Source of the DNA: Whitmania pigra
Taxonomy: Eukaryota > Annelida > Clitellata > Hirudinida > Haemopidae
Length of the DNA stretch: 64,000 bases
Assembly: GCA_021613335.1 (NCBI GenBank)
Contig: JAJTWR010000465.1
Coordinates: 249,501-313,500, forward strand
Direction: 5' to 3'
In this document: positions 45,181 through 55,700 of the stretch, piece after piece
Numbering within the stretch: position 1 is the first letter of the stretch
Layout: every line of letters begins with the position of its first letter
Notes under the pieces: generated by a model
Told to the model about the DNA's origin: nothing
What the model saw: only the letters and a program-made list of their open reading frames with translations
Database searches by the model: none
Program-made: the position numbers and the translations under genes

Positions 45181-46399
45181 TTAATTGATTAATAATAATA
45201 GCAATTAAAACTTTCATTTTGTTCCTCCATTCATCTCACCAGAAATTGATCTCTGACAATCAAGGTTGACAAACATTTTAAAAACAGCAAAACAAACCTT
45301 GCTGGTGTTGTTGCGTGTCGAAGCGGCTTGCGCCTCGGATTCAAACTTTTCCACGAAGAGACTGAGGATGTAACAGGACATCTTCACCATGTTGAGCTGC
45401 TTGCTGCTCTCGTCTGCTCTTAATTTGTCCACCTCGAGAAGGTCGAGCAGAGAAGTGGTCAGCGATGATATCACTAATGGGAAGAGTTAAACCATTACTA
45501 ATGAGGCCTTTATTTCTATTGCTAGAAACTTACAGATATCTAATATTTTATTCAAGTCCTTATAAATTTTATCGTCACCAAACATTTAAAAAATTAACCT
45601 AGCCTGCACTGCCCATGAATGGTACTACATGAATAGCAGAGCAATTAAAAAGTGCCTTAACATCCAATGTGTAGACAATAAAAAATGTGTTACAAATATT
45701 TGCTTTATGCTAAGTTTTCAGCTAAACAATTTATTAATAATTAAGATAAACCTGCTTTTGAGGCAACACACCCAAACAACATTCACATAAACATTCTCTA
45801 AGCCATGCTATATCAGCAAATAAAATACTAAAACCAAATACTGCTTGAAAAATCTTATTTAAAATTTAGTCAGTTAATGGTCAAACTGAGATGAATTACT
45901 ACTTGTCTATGGAAATGTTTTGTTGCATAAATTTATTTACTTAAATACCAAAATTAAGTGAAAATATTTGCTAGCTGTATGACTCATAGATGTGACTCAC
46001 CTTTCAAAATTAACTTCCACCCCCCTGAAGTTACATCTGACTCGACCATGTGAAAGTGCCTGCAGCAGTGCAACACATAATCGCTTCAGTTTTCTAACTC
46101 TTGTAAATGTATTCAAACTTAAAAATCACAAACTAACTCTATGATGCTGTAAAAGGAATCAAAATAAGTCAGGATTATCTCGTGTTTCTTCGTTTTGAAT
46201 TCATTCTCTGCACCTTGTAAAACCAATAATTTTGAGTAAAATTAAATGTATAGGCGTAATTGAAAAGCAATGCATTACTTTTGAGTTGAAAAGGCAGTCT
46301 CCTGGCAGGAAGAACTTCCTCAACTGCATAATCTTTTACATTAGTTTTCTTAAGAAGGTCTTCCTTTGAAACAGGAATCACAAACTCAAAGTTCGACAT
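35767..46399 (-). CDS. NCAPD2: Condensin complex subunit 1 (NCAPD2), complete, 30 exons
   Basis: HEAT-repeat subunit of condensin I, needed for mitotic chromosome compaction. Minus-strand exons: 46399-46279, 46213-46138, 46059-46001, 45473-45298, 44955-44804, 44552-44431, 44137-44014, 43932-43785, 43593-43471, 43161-43087, 42474-42340, 42187-42052, 41846-41728, 41434-41315, 41143-41010, 40778-40691, 40487-40351, 40208-40091, 39957-39876, 39812-39669, 39464-39130, 38934-38826, 38676-38550, 38274-38119, 37869-37692, 37545-37451, 37213-37133, 36937-36754, 36228-36060, 35957-35767. Total 4014 nt, 1337 aa, close to the usual 1400. Family motifs: SNFEFVIPVSKEDLL at the start, EEEFIALVTGICYRILE, YGMKSIVGEIMREIG, HDVNAFVRSRVLQIW, IEDELGLVGHVAEDADAEF; then the Cnd1 region with NNPVVRSNTIIGIGDLASRF, LILNDMIKVKGQISEIA and NAIYNILPDIVSRLSDPE. 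The tail is acidic/basic, ending AIIFSSSDDDLEFE. Exon 2 could start six bases later (46207) without changing frame, and exon 12 has two in-frame donors (see repeat at 42017-42088). Confidence 0.95.
42017..42088 (-). repeat. 36-bp direct duplication across the exon 12 donor of NCAPD2
   Basis: On the minus strand a 36-bp segment starting GCTGAGAATGATGATGG and running into TGATGATTATTATT is present twice in tandem, spanning the 3' end of exon 12. Each copy carries GATG|GTGATG, so donors after 42052 and after 42016 both exist. Because 36 is a multiple of three, both give phase 1 and both join in frame to exon 13. The longer form would add 12 residues with an acidic and Tyr-rich character. Confidence 0.8.
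42483..42805. repeat. 18-bp minisatellite abutting the exon 11 acceptor of NCAPD2
   Basis: About 17-18 tandem copies of an 18-bp unit (on plus, ATAATCATCAATGCAATC with variants GCCATC, ATTATC and ACTATC). It fills the 3' half of the intron between exons 10 and 11 and ends within about 10 bp of the acceptor at 42475, so the usual branch-point and pyrimidine-tract zone of this intron is made of repeat sequence. Confidence 0.9.
45131..45181. repeat. (AAT)n microsatellite in NCAPD2 intron 4
   Basis: A run of about 14 AAT/TAA triplets with one slip, between NCAPD2 exons 4 and 5. Confidence 0.75.
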
Positions 46400-46780
46400 A
46401 ATCCGCACGTAAGTCAAGACGATTTTACACCGTTTGATCACTTAAAATTACAAGCTTTTGGTCGTGCAAATTAATAAAATAAGAATGAACACTTAGAGGA
46501 CAAACAAGTTCGGTAATATCAAACCAAAACAAATAATTCGAAAAAGTAAAAAATGAGAAAGCGGGCATAAGTGATGGTATATTTAATAAAGTTATTTTCT
46601 TAAAATTTAAAATTATGTTTTATTGAATTATAATAAATGTAATTAAAATTTTTAGTATTCTTAATCTAAATTGATAAATAACATGCAATTGATAAACACA
46701 TAATGCTGCTTGAGGCTGAGTTGGTTCCACGTAGTCATGAAACTCACGGTTGATTTGTTGGTAGAGGCCCACAAACCAGC
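46400..46780. other. NCAPD2 5' region; unidentified AT-rich sequence
   Basis: Sequence upstream of the NCAPD2 start codon, expected to hold its promoter and 5' UTR. On the minus strand, 46690-46800 stays open in two frames for about 35-45 codons, but no family was recognised and the right part merges into the hAT-like fragment. Confidence 0.3.
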
Positions 46781-47160
46781 CCCCTGGCCTAATAGGAGGG
46801 ACCCTGCAATTATTCCAAATCTGATGAGTTTTTTTTGGTGGGGGTCTGATCCCAATGCATGTATCGAACTGTAAGATCTTTTCTTTGCCACAAGCATTCA
46901 GCCCGAGTTGCATTATATGCTTTTTACATTTGCTTTAACTGGTTTGAAACTCTGAGTTTGACTATCTTCTGTTTGCAGTCTTTTTTTTTTGTATCTTTAA
47001 TAACTTATTAATTATTAAATAATAATAATAATCTGTTCTATCTTTACTTCTTTATTAATTGTAATTGGTGGTTTTGATTTGAACAGTTTAGAAAAATTTT
47101 CGGGCTTTCGTCCCTTTTCTAAACTTGAGCCCCCAGCAGTTTTCGCTGGTTGCGCCACTG
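46781..47160 (+). mobile_element. Truncated hAT-type element, copy 1 (inverted relative to copy at 48770)
   Basis: The right end GGTTGCGCCACTG (to 47160) is the inverted terminal sequence of the CAGGGGCGCAACCAG family seen at 48770. From 46921 to 47160 it is the reverse complement of that element's left part. At about 46850-46915 it carries a plus-strand transposase scrap reading DPNACIEL, stop, then FATSIQPELHYML with damage. This is the same segment found intact on the minus strand near 49380-49470. The left terminus is not recognisable, so the copy looks truncated. Confidence 0.72.
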
Positions 47161-47185
47161 AATGTAATCAATATTAGCTCTTGAA

Positions 47186-47828
47186 CATAGGCGCCAACTT
47201 AAGACTTAATAATTTTTCAGAGGGGCAACGTATCATTTTGCCCTCCCAATAATTTTCAACTTCTGCCACAGCTGAACGATTTTTCTCGGGACTTCGGAGG
47301 TTAAAAACTTACCTTAGATCAACAAGGGGTCAAAAGCGGCTTAATTCCGTATCGATTCTTCAGTTTCACAAGGATTTGGAAAATGAAATGAACTTAGATG
47401 ACATTATTAACGAATTTATTTCAAGAAATGAAAAGAGAAAATTATCTTTTTATATGTAAAAATTGTTTATGTACGATCTTTTGTTATTGCGAGAGCATTT
47501 GTTATTTATGCTCTAACAAACAAAATTAGAGTCATTGTTATAATTTTATTTCTTCTCTTTTAATTTGTAAATAAAGAGCATTCACAGAGTTACAAATTTT
47601 TGCTTTACTTGTAGTAATTATTTTAAAATTTCAATATCCTCATGCGCACGCCGATTTGCAAAATTGGGTTTTTTACTAGTATCTATGAAAACTGTCGTTT
47701 TAGTACTTCGCAGTCTACGTCAATTCACTTTAAACCAATGAAAAACGATTTACGAACTAAAGTTTCAGCGACAAGTTTATGAAATAAATTTGCCCCCCCC
47801 CAAGAATTTTATCAAGTTGGCGCCTCTG
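47186..47828 (+). mobile_element. Non-autonomous hAT element with 8-bp TSD and hATC remnant
   Basis: It begins CATAGGCGCCAACTT and ends AAGTTGGCGCCTCTG, an inverted pair. It is flanked by a perfect 8-bp direct repeat CTCTTGAA (47178-47185 and 47829-47836), the hallmark of hAT insertion. Inside, just past the left end, the plus strand encodes the end of a transposase (47262-47459) with the hAT dimerisation motif. The element is therefore an internal-deletion derivative (643 bp) of a larger autonomous hAT. Confidence 0.92.
47262..47459 (+). pseudogene. hAT transposase C-terminal dimerisation (hATC) fragment
   Basis: The open stretch reads SATAERFFSGLRRLKTYLRS, then GQKRLNSVSILQFHKDLE and a TAA stop. 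The S-x-x-x-ERxFSxLRRLKTYLRS pattern is the conserved hAT C-terminal dimerisation signature. The catalytic DDE part and zinc finger are absent. There is a stop codon just upstream in frame (47250-47252), so it cannot make a functional transposase. Its orientation and terminal location fit the 3' end of the parental transposase gene. Confidence 0.88.
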
Positions 47829-48504
47829 CTCTTGAATGACTGTTATTATCTGAAATCTTATGTACATCAAGAGAAAATTGAATTTAAATGAAATAATGTA
47901 ATTTAAAATTAAGAACAGACATCTGCTTCCAAATCCGCCACATTTTCCCTTCTAATTCGCGATTCTTAATGCACAGATTCTTGAATTAATGTAAATCTAT
48001 TCGTTTTGGTTAAAGTTAATTTTTAATTAAATTGATTTATTTTCTTTATTCGTTTTAATAAAATAAATAAAAACCAATATTTTGAAATAATAAAGTTTTT
48101 ATTTAGTATTTTAGTGAATTAGTATCGATTGTATGACAAAATTATTTTCCTGACGGTGAGATTCGAAAAAGTGAAAAAGTTCTCCTCTCAAAAGAATAAA
48201 ATATCGAGTCGGGGAAAGCTATTGTTAAATTGTTAAAAGTTACAAATTCTCACGAAAAGTTGTGATTATTTTAATTCGGTGCGTCGATAAATACAGCAAT
48301 TAAATTGAACTGAATGAACTCTTCAATTTACTGCTATTTTAGAATATAAAGTTTTTGTTAATGTCTTGCCGAGAATATAAATGCACAATTTTGTGAAATG
48401 TATCAACACTTCAGAAACATATCAAATTAATCGATCTCTTTAAATTTTAATTTAAGCAACTTTTCAAAAAGGTGTTTTAGTTACATACTTTCACAATAGC
48501 TGAC

Positions 48505-51069
48505 ATGCTAAGTACCGAAATCTTACTTTTTCTGGCAGGTAAGAAAAGTTGAGTTATTGGTTAAGAGTTTGAACACTCTATCTCGTCTTTCCCCTGTTGC
48601 ATTTTTGCTTTATCAGATGTCGTCGGTCCAGAACAAACTTAAGAACATATTACTCTTAATAATATTACTTATTATTAGTCTCCTTATTACTACCTTAGCA
48701 GGCATTAAATTAGTGGTTCAAAAACCTATTTTGCTGAATTACCCATAAAAAATATATATATACTAGAGCCAGGGGCGCAACCAGCGAAAAATGCTGGGGG
48801 GGGCTCAAGTTTAGAAAAGCCTGACGCAGTCGAAAAATTTTTTAAGCTATTCAAATCAATACTACTAATTTTAATTAATAAAGAATTAAAGATAGAACAG
48901 ATTATTATTATAAGTTTTTATTTATAAGTCTGCAGTCTTTTTTTGTATCTTTAATAATTTATTAATGAGCTTGACTATCTTCTGTTTCAAAGTTTCAAGC
49001 CAGTTAAAGCAACTGTAAAAAAAAAGTTTATGATATGTTTAAAATTGTAATATGATATGATTCATATCCTAAACATTTCACCTAATCTAAATTATGTATA
49101 AAGTTATGATCCTAAACAGTTTAAAACAATTTTGAAATGTTGTAGTCTAAATTACATTTTGATGTGTTTGCAGTTACAAAATAATTTTTCGATCAGTCTG
49201 TGAAAATCTGTTCACCATTTCATTTCATGGAAGAAATGCAGTAGTTGTTTTGTTCGCAGATATTCTCAATAAACTTTGCAAACGACAGGCAGACATAGTC
49301 GTCCTGAGATGACTTTTAATAAGGCGAAGTTTAGAAAATGCCCTTTCTGCATCTGAAGACGTAAATGGCTGAGTAAGAGCAACATCGAGCATATAATGCA
49401 ACTCGGGCTGAATGCTTGTGGCACAGAAAAGATCTTGAAGTTCGATACATGCATTGGGATCAGACTCATCAGCACGTAAACTTGTCGATGTGAATAGGAA
49501 CTGTCTTTGCACAGTTTCAGCGTCTTTTCTATGAAGGCTGCAGAACTCCGAAAGCTCGGGAGTCATTGTGCCATTCCGCAAAGCATCAAGAGCAGCCAAG
49601 GCAGGGTTGTCAAAATGACTGGTTATCTGGTGATCAGATAACCAGCGAAAAGTGCTGTGGGGGGGGCTCAAGTTTGGAAAAGGGACGAAAGCCCGACGCA
49701 GTCGAAAAATTTTTGAAACTGTTCAAATCAAAACTATCAATTATAATTAATAAAGAATTAAAGATAGAACAGATTATTATTATTAGGAGTTTGACTATCT
49801 TCTGTCTCCAAGTTTCAAACCAGTTAAATCCCCTTATCCCCCCCCCCTACCAAAAAAAAAACTCATCGGATTTGGAAAAATTGCAGGGTCTCTCCTATTA
49901 GGCCTGGGGGGGGCGCAAGCCCCCCCCTGCCCCCCCCTAGTTGCGCCCCTGACTAGAGCCACCAATGATTATCTCCTGACCGATGAGATAATCTTTTTTT
50001 TTTATTTTGCTTCTTGGTCTTTTCGGGTTATAAGAAGCTATTTCGAAGCTATAGGCTTCTCCGGCAGACCGGTTTTCAGGCCTGCGGGGTTCAAAGGGTT
50101 AAACAAATAAAGTTATAACGCAATTGAATGCCACTTTGTATAATCTCGTTTTATTTTTGACTGAAGAGTTAAATAATTAAAAAAATTAAATAAAAATGTA
50201 TTGCATGAACGTGTTAACTGCTTCTTTCCATCAACCTTTGTCATTTCTTAAGGTTATCAGACAATACTTTCCCAAAATTTAACAAACTTGGCTCTTTACC
50301 GACCAACTTACCAAAGTAGTAAAAGTAACTTCGCATGTGGAGTAGTGGATGCTTCAAGAGCTGTTGATGGAAATACAGATCCAGACGTGTTCCATTGTCA
50401 TTGCTTCCATGCACAAATGACCTATAATGTTTTAAACTGGATGGCAGTGGATCTTGGAAAAATATATAAAATTTATTATGTCATTGTCTACGGACGAGTT
50501 GGGATGGAGGCAAGGTTGGACAATTTTTTCTGTGGACTGACGACATTTTTTACTGGAAGTGTTCAAAGATACCAGTTTCCTCTTTGTGGACAATATCCAG
50601 GAGCTTTTCCACCATCGAGAAGAGCTGTTATGAAATGCAACTATAACTTACCGCCAGGTAGATATCTCATCCTTCAAATGGATCCAAGCTCTTCAGATGG
50701 CATAGCCATGGCAGTTTGCGAACTGGAAGCTTATGAGTTACCAAAGCAAAGTTTTAACAGTGAATTTATTAAAATATTAAGTACAAATAATTTTTTTAAA
50801 TTCATATAATACATTGTTGCTTGGCAGGATTGATATGGCAGAGAAAAAGTGAAATTAAACTTAAGAATCATGTTTACAGCTCCTTAAATATCAAAGGAGG
50901 AGTACAACACTGCATCACAATTTGTATTTCGTCTACTAAACGTTGTGATTCTCTCAATTATAACCAAAAATCTGGAACTTGCGAGTTAAATGAGCATGCA
51001 AACGGATATAACAGAACTTCGCTGGTGAAGCAGAGTTACTGGTATTTTTGGTCTGCAGTCAACGAATGA
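48505..51069 (+). CDS. Secreted FTP-lectin plus PAN/apple domain protein
   Basis: Three exons: 48505-48538, 50253-50759, 50828-51069 (TGA); 783 nt, 260 aa, all joins phase 1 and open. Exon 1 encodes a short hydrophobic signal peptide (MLSTEILLFLAG). Exon 2 encodes an FTP/F5-8C-like domain: NLALYRPTYQSS at the start, AVDGNTDPDVFHCHCF, NWMAVDLGKIYKIYYVIVYGR in the core, and a C-terminal CELEAYELP strand. This is the layout of fucolectin/tachylectin-4/pentraxin-1 domains, which bind fucose or related glycans through a Ca-stabilised fold. Exon 3 encodes a PAN/apple-type module (CITICISSTKRCDSLNYNQK then SGTCELNE) with one N-glycosylation site (NRT). The likely role is an extracellular glycan-binding or adhesion/immune lectin; this is inferred from domains only. 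Intron 1 is interrupted by a 1.2-kb hAT element. A possible AATAAA lies near 51349. Confidence 0.82.
48770..49951 (-). mobile_element. hAT element with 8-bp TSD inside lectin intron 1
   Basis: Termini are CAGGGGCGCAACCAG (48770 on) and its inverted partner CTAGTTGCGCCCCTG (to 49951). They are flanked by a perfect 8-bp direct repeat ACTAGAGC (48762-48769 and 49952-49959). Length is 1182 bp. The interior holds a minus-strand transposase remnant (49225-49671) and a second, partial copy of the left-end sequence (about 49640-49830 repeats 48781-49010), so the element is a composite or internally rearranged. G/C homopolymer runs mark both ends. Confidence 0.93.
49225..49671 (-). pseudogene. hAT/ZMYM1-like transposase C-terminal fragment
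   Basis: An open stretch of about 148 codons ending at a TAG. It contains PELHYMLDVALTQPFTSSDA followed by ERAFSKLRLIKSHLRTTM. This is the hAT dimerisation motif as found in ZMYM1-like (zinc-finger MYM type 1) transposase-derived proteins. The catalytic core is missing and there is no good start codon context. Judged a decayed remnant that belongs to the element at 48770-49951. Confidence 0.85.
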
Positions 51070-52770
51070 TATGTATAATTTTTAAATAATTTTGATCAAG
51101 ACACCATGACATTTCGAGGTATAAACTCTATTTAAAAATTACCTGAATTTTATAACTTTTTTGATAGTCATCAAGATTTCCTCATCAAGCGCAGAAGCGG
51201 CTTCATTCTGGATCTGGTACCTCAGGAGCCAAAAGATGTCTTAAGATGCCATAGCAGGTGTCATATATGTACATATATAACATTTTAATTTGTCTTTGTT
51301 TTTATTGACGTCGCTGGCGTGCTTCCGCTTTGGGGTTGTTCTCGATGTAAATAAACTCGCTTAAACACGACAGCAGGAAGCCGGGAAAAGCCGTTGGTCT
51401 CCGGTATGAATGATCAAAGCATCTCAGAGCTCCCAGTTTGCCAGCAGTTCAAGCTCTGTTGAAGGACAATGATTGAGTTCTCATTCATGAAAACTTTAAG
51501 TAGTTTGATGAGTATAATTTTGTGAATTATGAAGTAATATATATTATCAAAGTTAAAGTTTATGATAGTAATAAAATATAATAAAACATCTTTGAAATTA
51601 ATAGTTGAATCCTCAATCATTTACAAATTGAAACGAGAGGTGCCATCTTAAAGTCGACCCAACAATGATCTGTCGGATTATCCACGATGCTTAAATTAGA
51701 TGGTTACCTCATGGGGAGTGAACAGCAGTTTACTGTTACTGTTTAAGAGCCCAACTTTTCAATAATTGAACTCCAAAACTTGTAGGTGATTATTTTAACG
51801 TTATATCGAATAAGGGATCCTCTTAAGAGAGCAAATAAAAATTGGTTTTAAATTATCCAATTCACTTTGTAAAGTATTTTTTATAAAAATGATATTAGTT
51901 AGCGCTAACGAAATCTACAATTTTCTTAATAACTAAATTCGAACCGACAATTCACGTTGGAACTATTTGCAGCCAAAATGATGCCTATTAGAAATTCTAG
52001 AAGGGACAGCGGTTCGCTGTTATAACTTGTTCAAAATGCCATTTGATTGACGAAAAAGAAACAGAATAATATGCACATAAAATTAATTTACCAAAAATAT
52101 CATTATCTACACACGTTTTCAAATAGAATGTTCTAGAACAAAAAGCTAAGATTTTCCTAAGCGTAATGATTTCGTAACCTAGGAATCAAACGTAATCAGA
52201 CGAAGCGTTAGGACGCCGATTCAAATGCCTGGCTGCGCTCCTGTCCGCTGGTGGCTCTTCTCTTTTCGTGGGTTCGATTGAGATTACTTAGATTTCTCCG
52301 TTTAACTTCTGTATATCTGAGCATGTTTTAAATTTAGATTATGACTTCTATTTTGAGTTCAAATCGGGAAAATTCAGCAGTAATAGAATCTAGTCGTTTT
52401 AAGTTTATGCCCGAAGTTAAAGAAATTACAGTGAGACGAATTGCAGACATAGATTTCTAGAATTTGGTATTAGATTTGGCGAAAGTTTTAGTTTAATTCT
52501 ACTTAATGGAGGAGATTCATGTATTTCGAATTTTTAGGATCCCTATGTCCACGAGAGCGTAATAGCATAACCGTTTGGCATCGAATTCATACAACCAGTG
52601 ATCGAACGCCTATTAAACATAATCATCAATTAGTTAATCCAAGCTAAATGAGCATTAACAATTATTCTGCAGTTTGCTATGTCCCCGTAGAGGGTTGACG
52701 TTAGGCTGAATTATGTCGTATACAAAGGTATGAAACCATATAAACTGACATTGACGTGATCCAATGAAGG
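51070..52770. other. Intergenic between lectin gene and satellite
   Basis: Includes the lectin 3' UTR, then about 1.5 kb with no recognisable exon, RNA gene or transposon end. Open frames here are short and look random. Confidence 0.4.
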
Positions 52771-55700
52771 CTATATTGGGACTCAAGAAGTCAAAGGTGA
52801 ATCAAATTGGTCAGCAAGGGGTTCCCACATTGTGGTTGAGCTTCTTCTGCCAACGAGAAGATTATTCAAGCGGAAGACTTTGAGATTATTGTTGTGAAGG
52901 GTAAGGTGAGAGCTGATTGCCATGCAAGAACTTGTTGGAACTGATCAAGACTGGAATTTTAATCAAGGAAAGGAGATTTGCTATGTTGGGACTCAGGAAG
53001 CAGTCAAAGGTGGATCAAGTTGGTCAGCAATGGGTTCACACATTGTGGTTGAGCTTCTTCTGCCAACGAGAAGATTATTCAAGTGGAAGACTTTGAGATT
53101 ATTGTTGTGAAGGGTAATGTGAGAGCTGATTGCCATGCAAGAACTTGTTGGAACTGATCAAGACTGGAATTTTAATCAAGGAAAGGAGATTTGCTATGTT
53201 GGGACTCAGGAAGAAGTCAAAGGTGGATCAAGTTGGTCAGCAATGGGTTCACACATTGTGGTTGAGCTTCTTCTGCCAACGAGAAGATTATTCAAGCGGA
53301 AGACTTTGAGATTATTGTTGTGAAGGGTAAGGTGAGAGCTGATTGCCATGCAAGACCTTGTTGGAACTGATCAAGACTGGAATTTTAATCAAGGAAAGGA
53401 GATTTGCTATGTTGGACTCAGGAAGAAGTCAAAGGTGGACCTAGTTGGTCAGCAAGGGGTTCCCACATTGTGGTTGAGATTCTTCTGCCAACGAGAAGAT
53501 TATTCAAGCGGAAGACTTTGAGATTATTGTTGTGAAGGGTAAGGTGAGAGCTGATTGCCATGCAAGACCTTGTTGGAACTGATCAAGACTGGAATTTTAA
53601 TCAAGGAAAGGAGATTTGCTATGTTGGGACTCAGGAAGAAGTCAAAGGTGGGTCAAGTTGGTCAGCAAGGGGTTCCCACATTGTGGTTGAGCTTCTTCTG
53701 CCAACGAGAAGATTATTCAAGCGGAAGACTTTGAGATTATTGTTGTGAAGGGTAAGGTGACAGCTGATTGCCATGCAAGACCTTGTTGGAACTGATCAAG
53801 ACTGGAATTTTAATCAAGGAAAGGAGATTTGCTATGTTGGGACTCAGGTAGAAGTCAAAGGTGGATCAAGTTGGTCAGCAAGGGGTTCACACATTGTGGT
53901 TGAGCTTCTTCTGCCAACGAGAAGATTATTCAAGCGGAAGACTTTGAGATTATTGTTGTGAAGGGTAAGGTGACAGCTGATTGCCATGCAAGACCTTGTT
54001 GGAACTGATCAAGACTGGAATTTTAATCAAGGAAAGGAGATTTGCTATGTTGGACTCAGGAAGAAGTCAAAGGTGGATCAAGTTGGTCAGCAATGGGTTC
54101 ACACATTGTGGTTGAGCTTCTTCTGCCAACGAGAAGATTATTCAAGCGGAAGACTTTGAGATTATTGTTGTGAAGGGTAAGGTGACAGCTGATTGCCATG
54201 CAAGACCTTGTTGGAACTGATCAAGACTGGAATTTTAATCAAGGAAAGGAGATTTGCTATGTTGGACTCAGGAAGAAGTCAAAGGTGGACCTAGTTGGTC
54301 AGCAAGGGGTTCCCACATTGTGGTTGAGATTCTTCTGCCAACGAGAAGATTATTCAAGCGGAAGACTTTGAGATTATTGTTGTGAAGGGTAAGGTGAGAG
54401 CTGATTGCCATGCAAGACCTTGTTGGAACTGATCAAGACTGGAATTTTAATCAAGGAAAGGAGATTTGCTATGTTGGACTCAGGAAGAAGTCAAAGGTGG
54501 AACTAGTTGGTCAGCAAGGGGTTCACACATTGTGGTTGAGCTTCTTCTGCCAACGAGAAGATTATTCAAGCGGAAGACTTTGAGATTATTGTTGTGAAGG
54601 GTAAGGTGAGAGCTGATTGCCATGCAAGACCTTGTTGGAACTGATCAAGACTGGAATTTTAATCAAGGAAAGGAGATTTGCTATGTTGGGACTCAGGTAG
54701 AAGTCAAAGGTGGATCAAGTTGGTCAGCAAGGGGTTCCCACATTGTGGTTGAGCTTCTTCTGCCAACGAGAAGATTATTCAAGCGGAAGACTTTGAGATT
54801 ATTGTTGTGAAGGGTAAGGTGAGAGCTGATTGCCATGCAAGACCTTGTTGGAACTGATCAAGACTGGAATTTTAATCAAGGAAAGGAGATTTGCTATGTT
54901 GTGACTCAGGAAGAAGTCAAAGGTGGATCAAGTTGGTCAGCAAGGGGTTCCCACATTGTGGTTGAGCTTCTTCTGCCAACGAGAAGATTATTCAAGCGGA
55001 AGACTTTGAGATTATTGTTGTGAAGGGTAAGGTGACAGCTGATTGCCATGCAAGACCTTGTTGGAACTGATCAAGACTGGAATTTTAATCAAGGAAAGGA
55101 GATTTGCTATGTTGGGACTCAGGTAGAAGTCAAAGGTGGATCAAGTTGGTCAGCAAGGGGTTCACACATTGTGGTTGAGCTTCTTCTGCCAACGAGAAGA
55201 TTATTCAAGCGGAAGACTTTGAGATTATTGTTGTGAAGGGTAAGGTGACAGCTGATTGCCATGCAAGACCTTGTTGGAACTGATCAAGACTGGAATTTTA
55301 ATCAAGGAAAGGAGATTTGCTATGTTGGGACTCAGGAAGAAGTCAAAGGTGGACAAGTTGGTCAGCAAGGGGTTCCCACATTGTGGTTGAGATTCTTCTG
55401 CCAACGAGAAGATTATTCAAGCGGAAGACTTTGAGATTATTGTTGTGAAGGGTAAGGTGAGAGCTGATTGCCATGCAAGACCTTGTTGGAACTGATCAAG
55501 ACTGGAATTTTAATCAAGGAAAGGAGATTTGCTATGTTGGACTCAGGAAGAAGTCAAAGGTGGATCAAGTTGGTCAGCAAGGGGTTCACACATTGTGGTT
55601 GAGCTTCTTCTGCCAACGAGAAGATTATTCAAGCGGAAGACTTTGAGATTATTGTTGTGAAGGGTAAGGTGACAGCTGATTGCCATGCAAGACCTTGTTG

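Noticed and set aside
46636..46643. AATGTAAT as a left target duplication for the truncated hAT copy ending at 47160
   Set aside because: The same eight bases follow 47160, but the sequence after 46643 has no hAT terminus and the region is AT-rich, so a chance match is likely.
52200..52380. Possible tRNA-like box (GGGTTCGATTGAGAT)
   Set aside because: A B-box-like string is present but no matching A box, acceptor stem or cloverleaf could be formed nearby.
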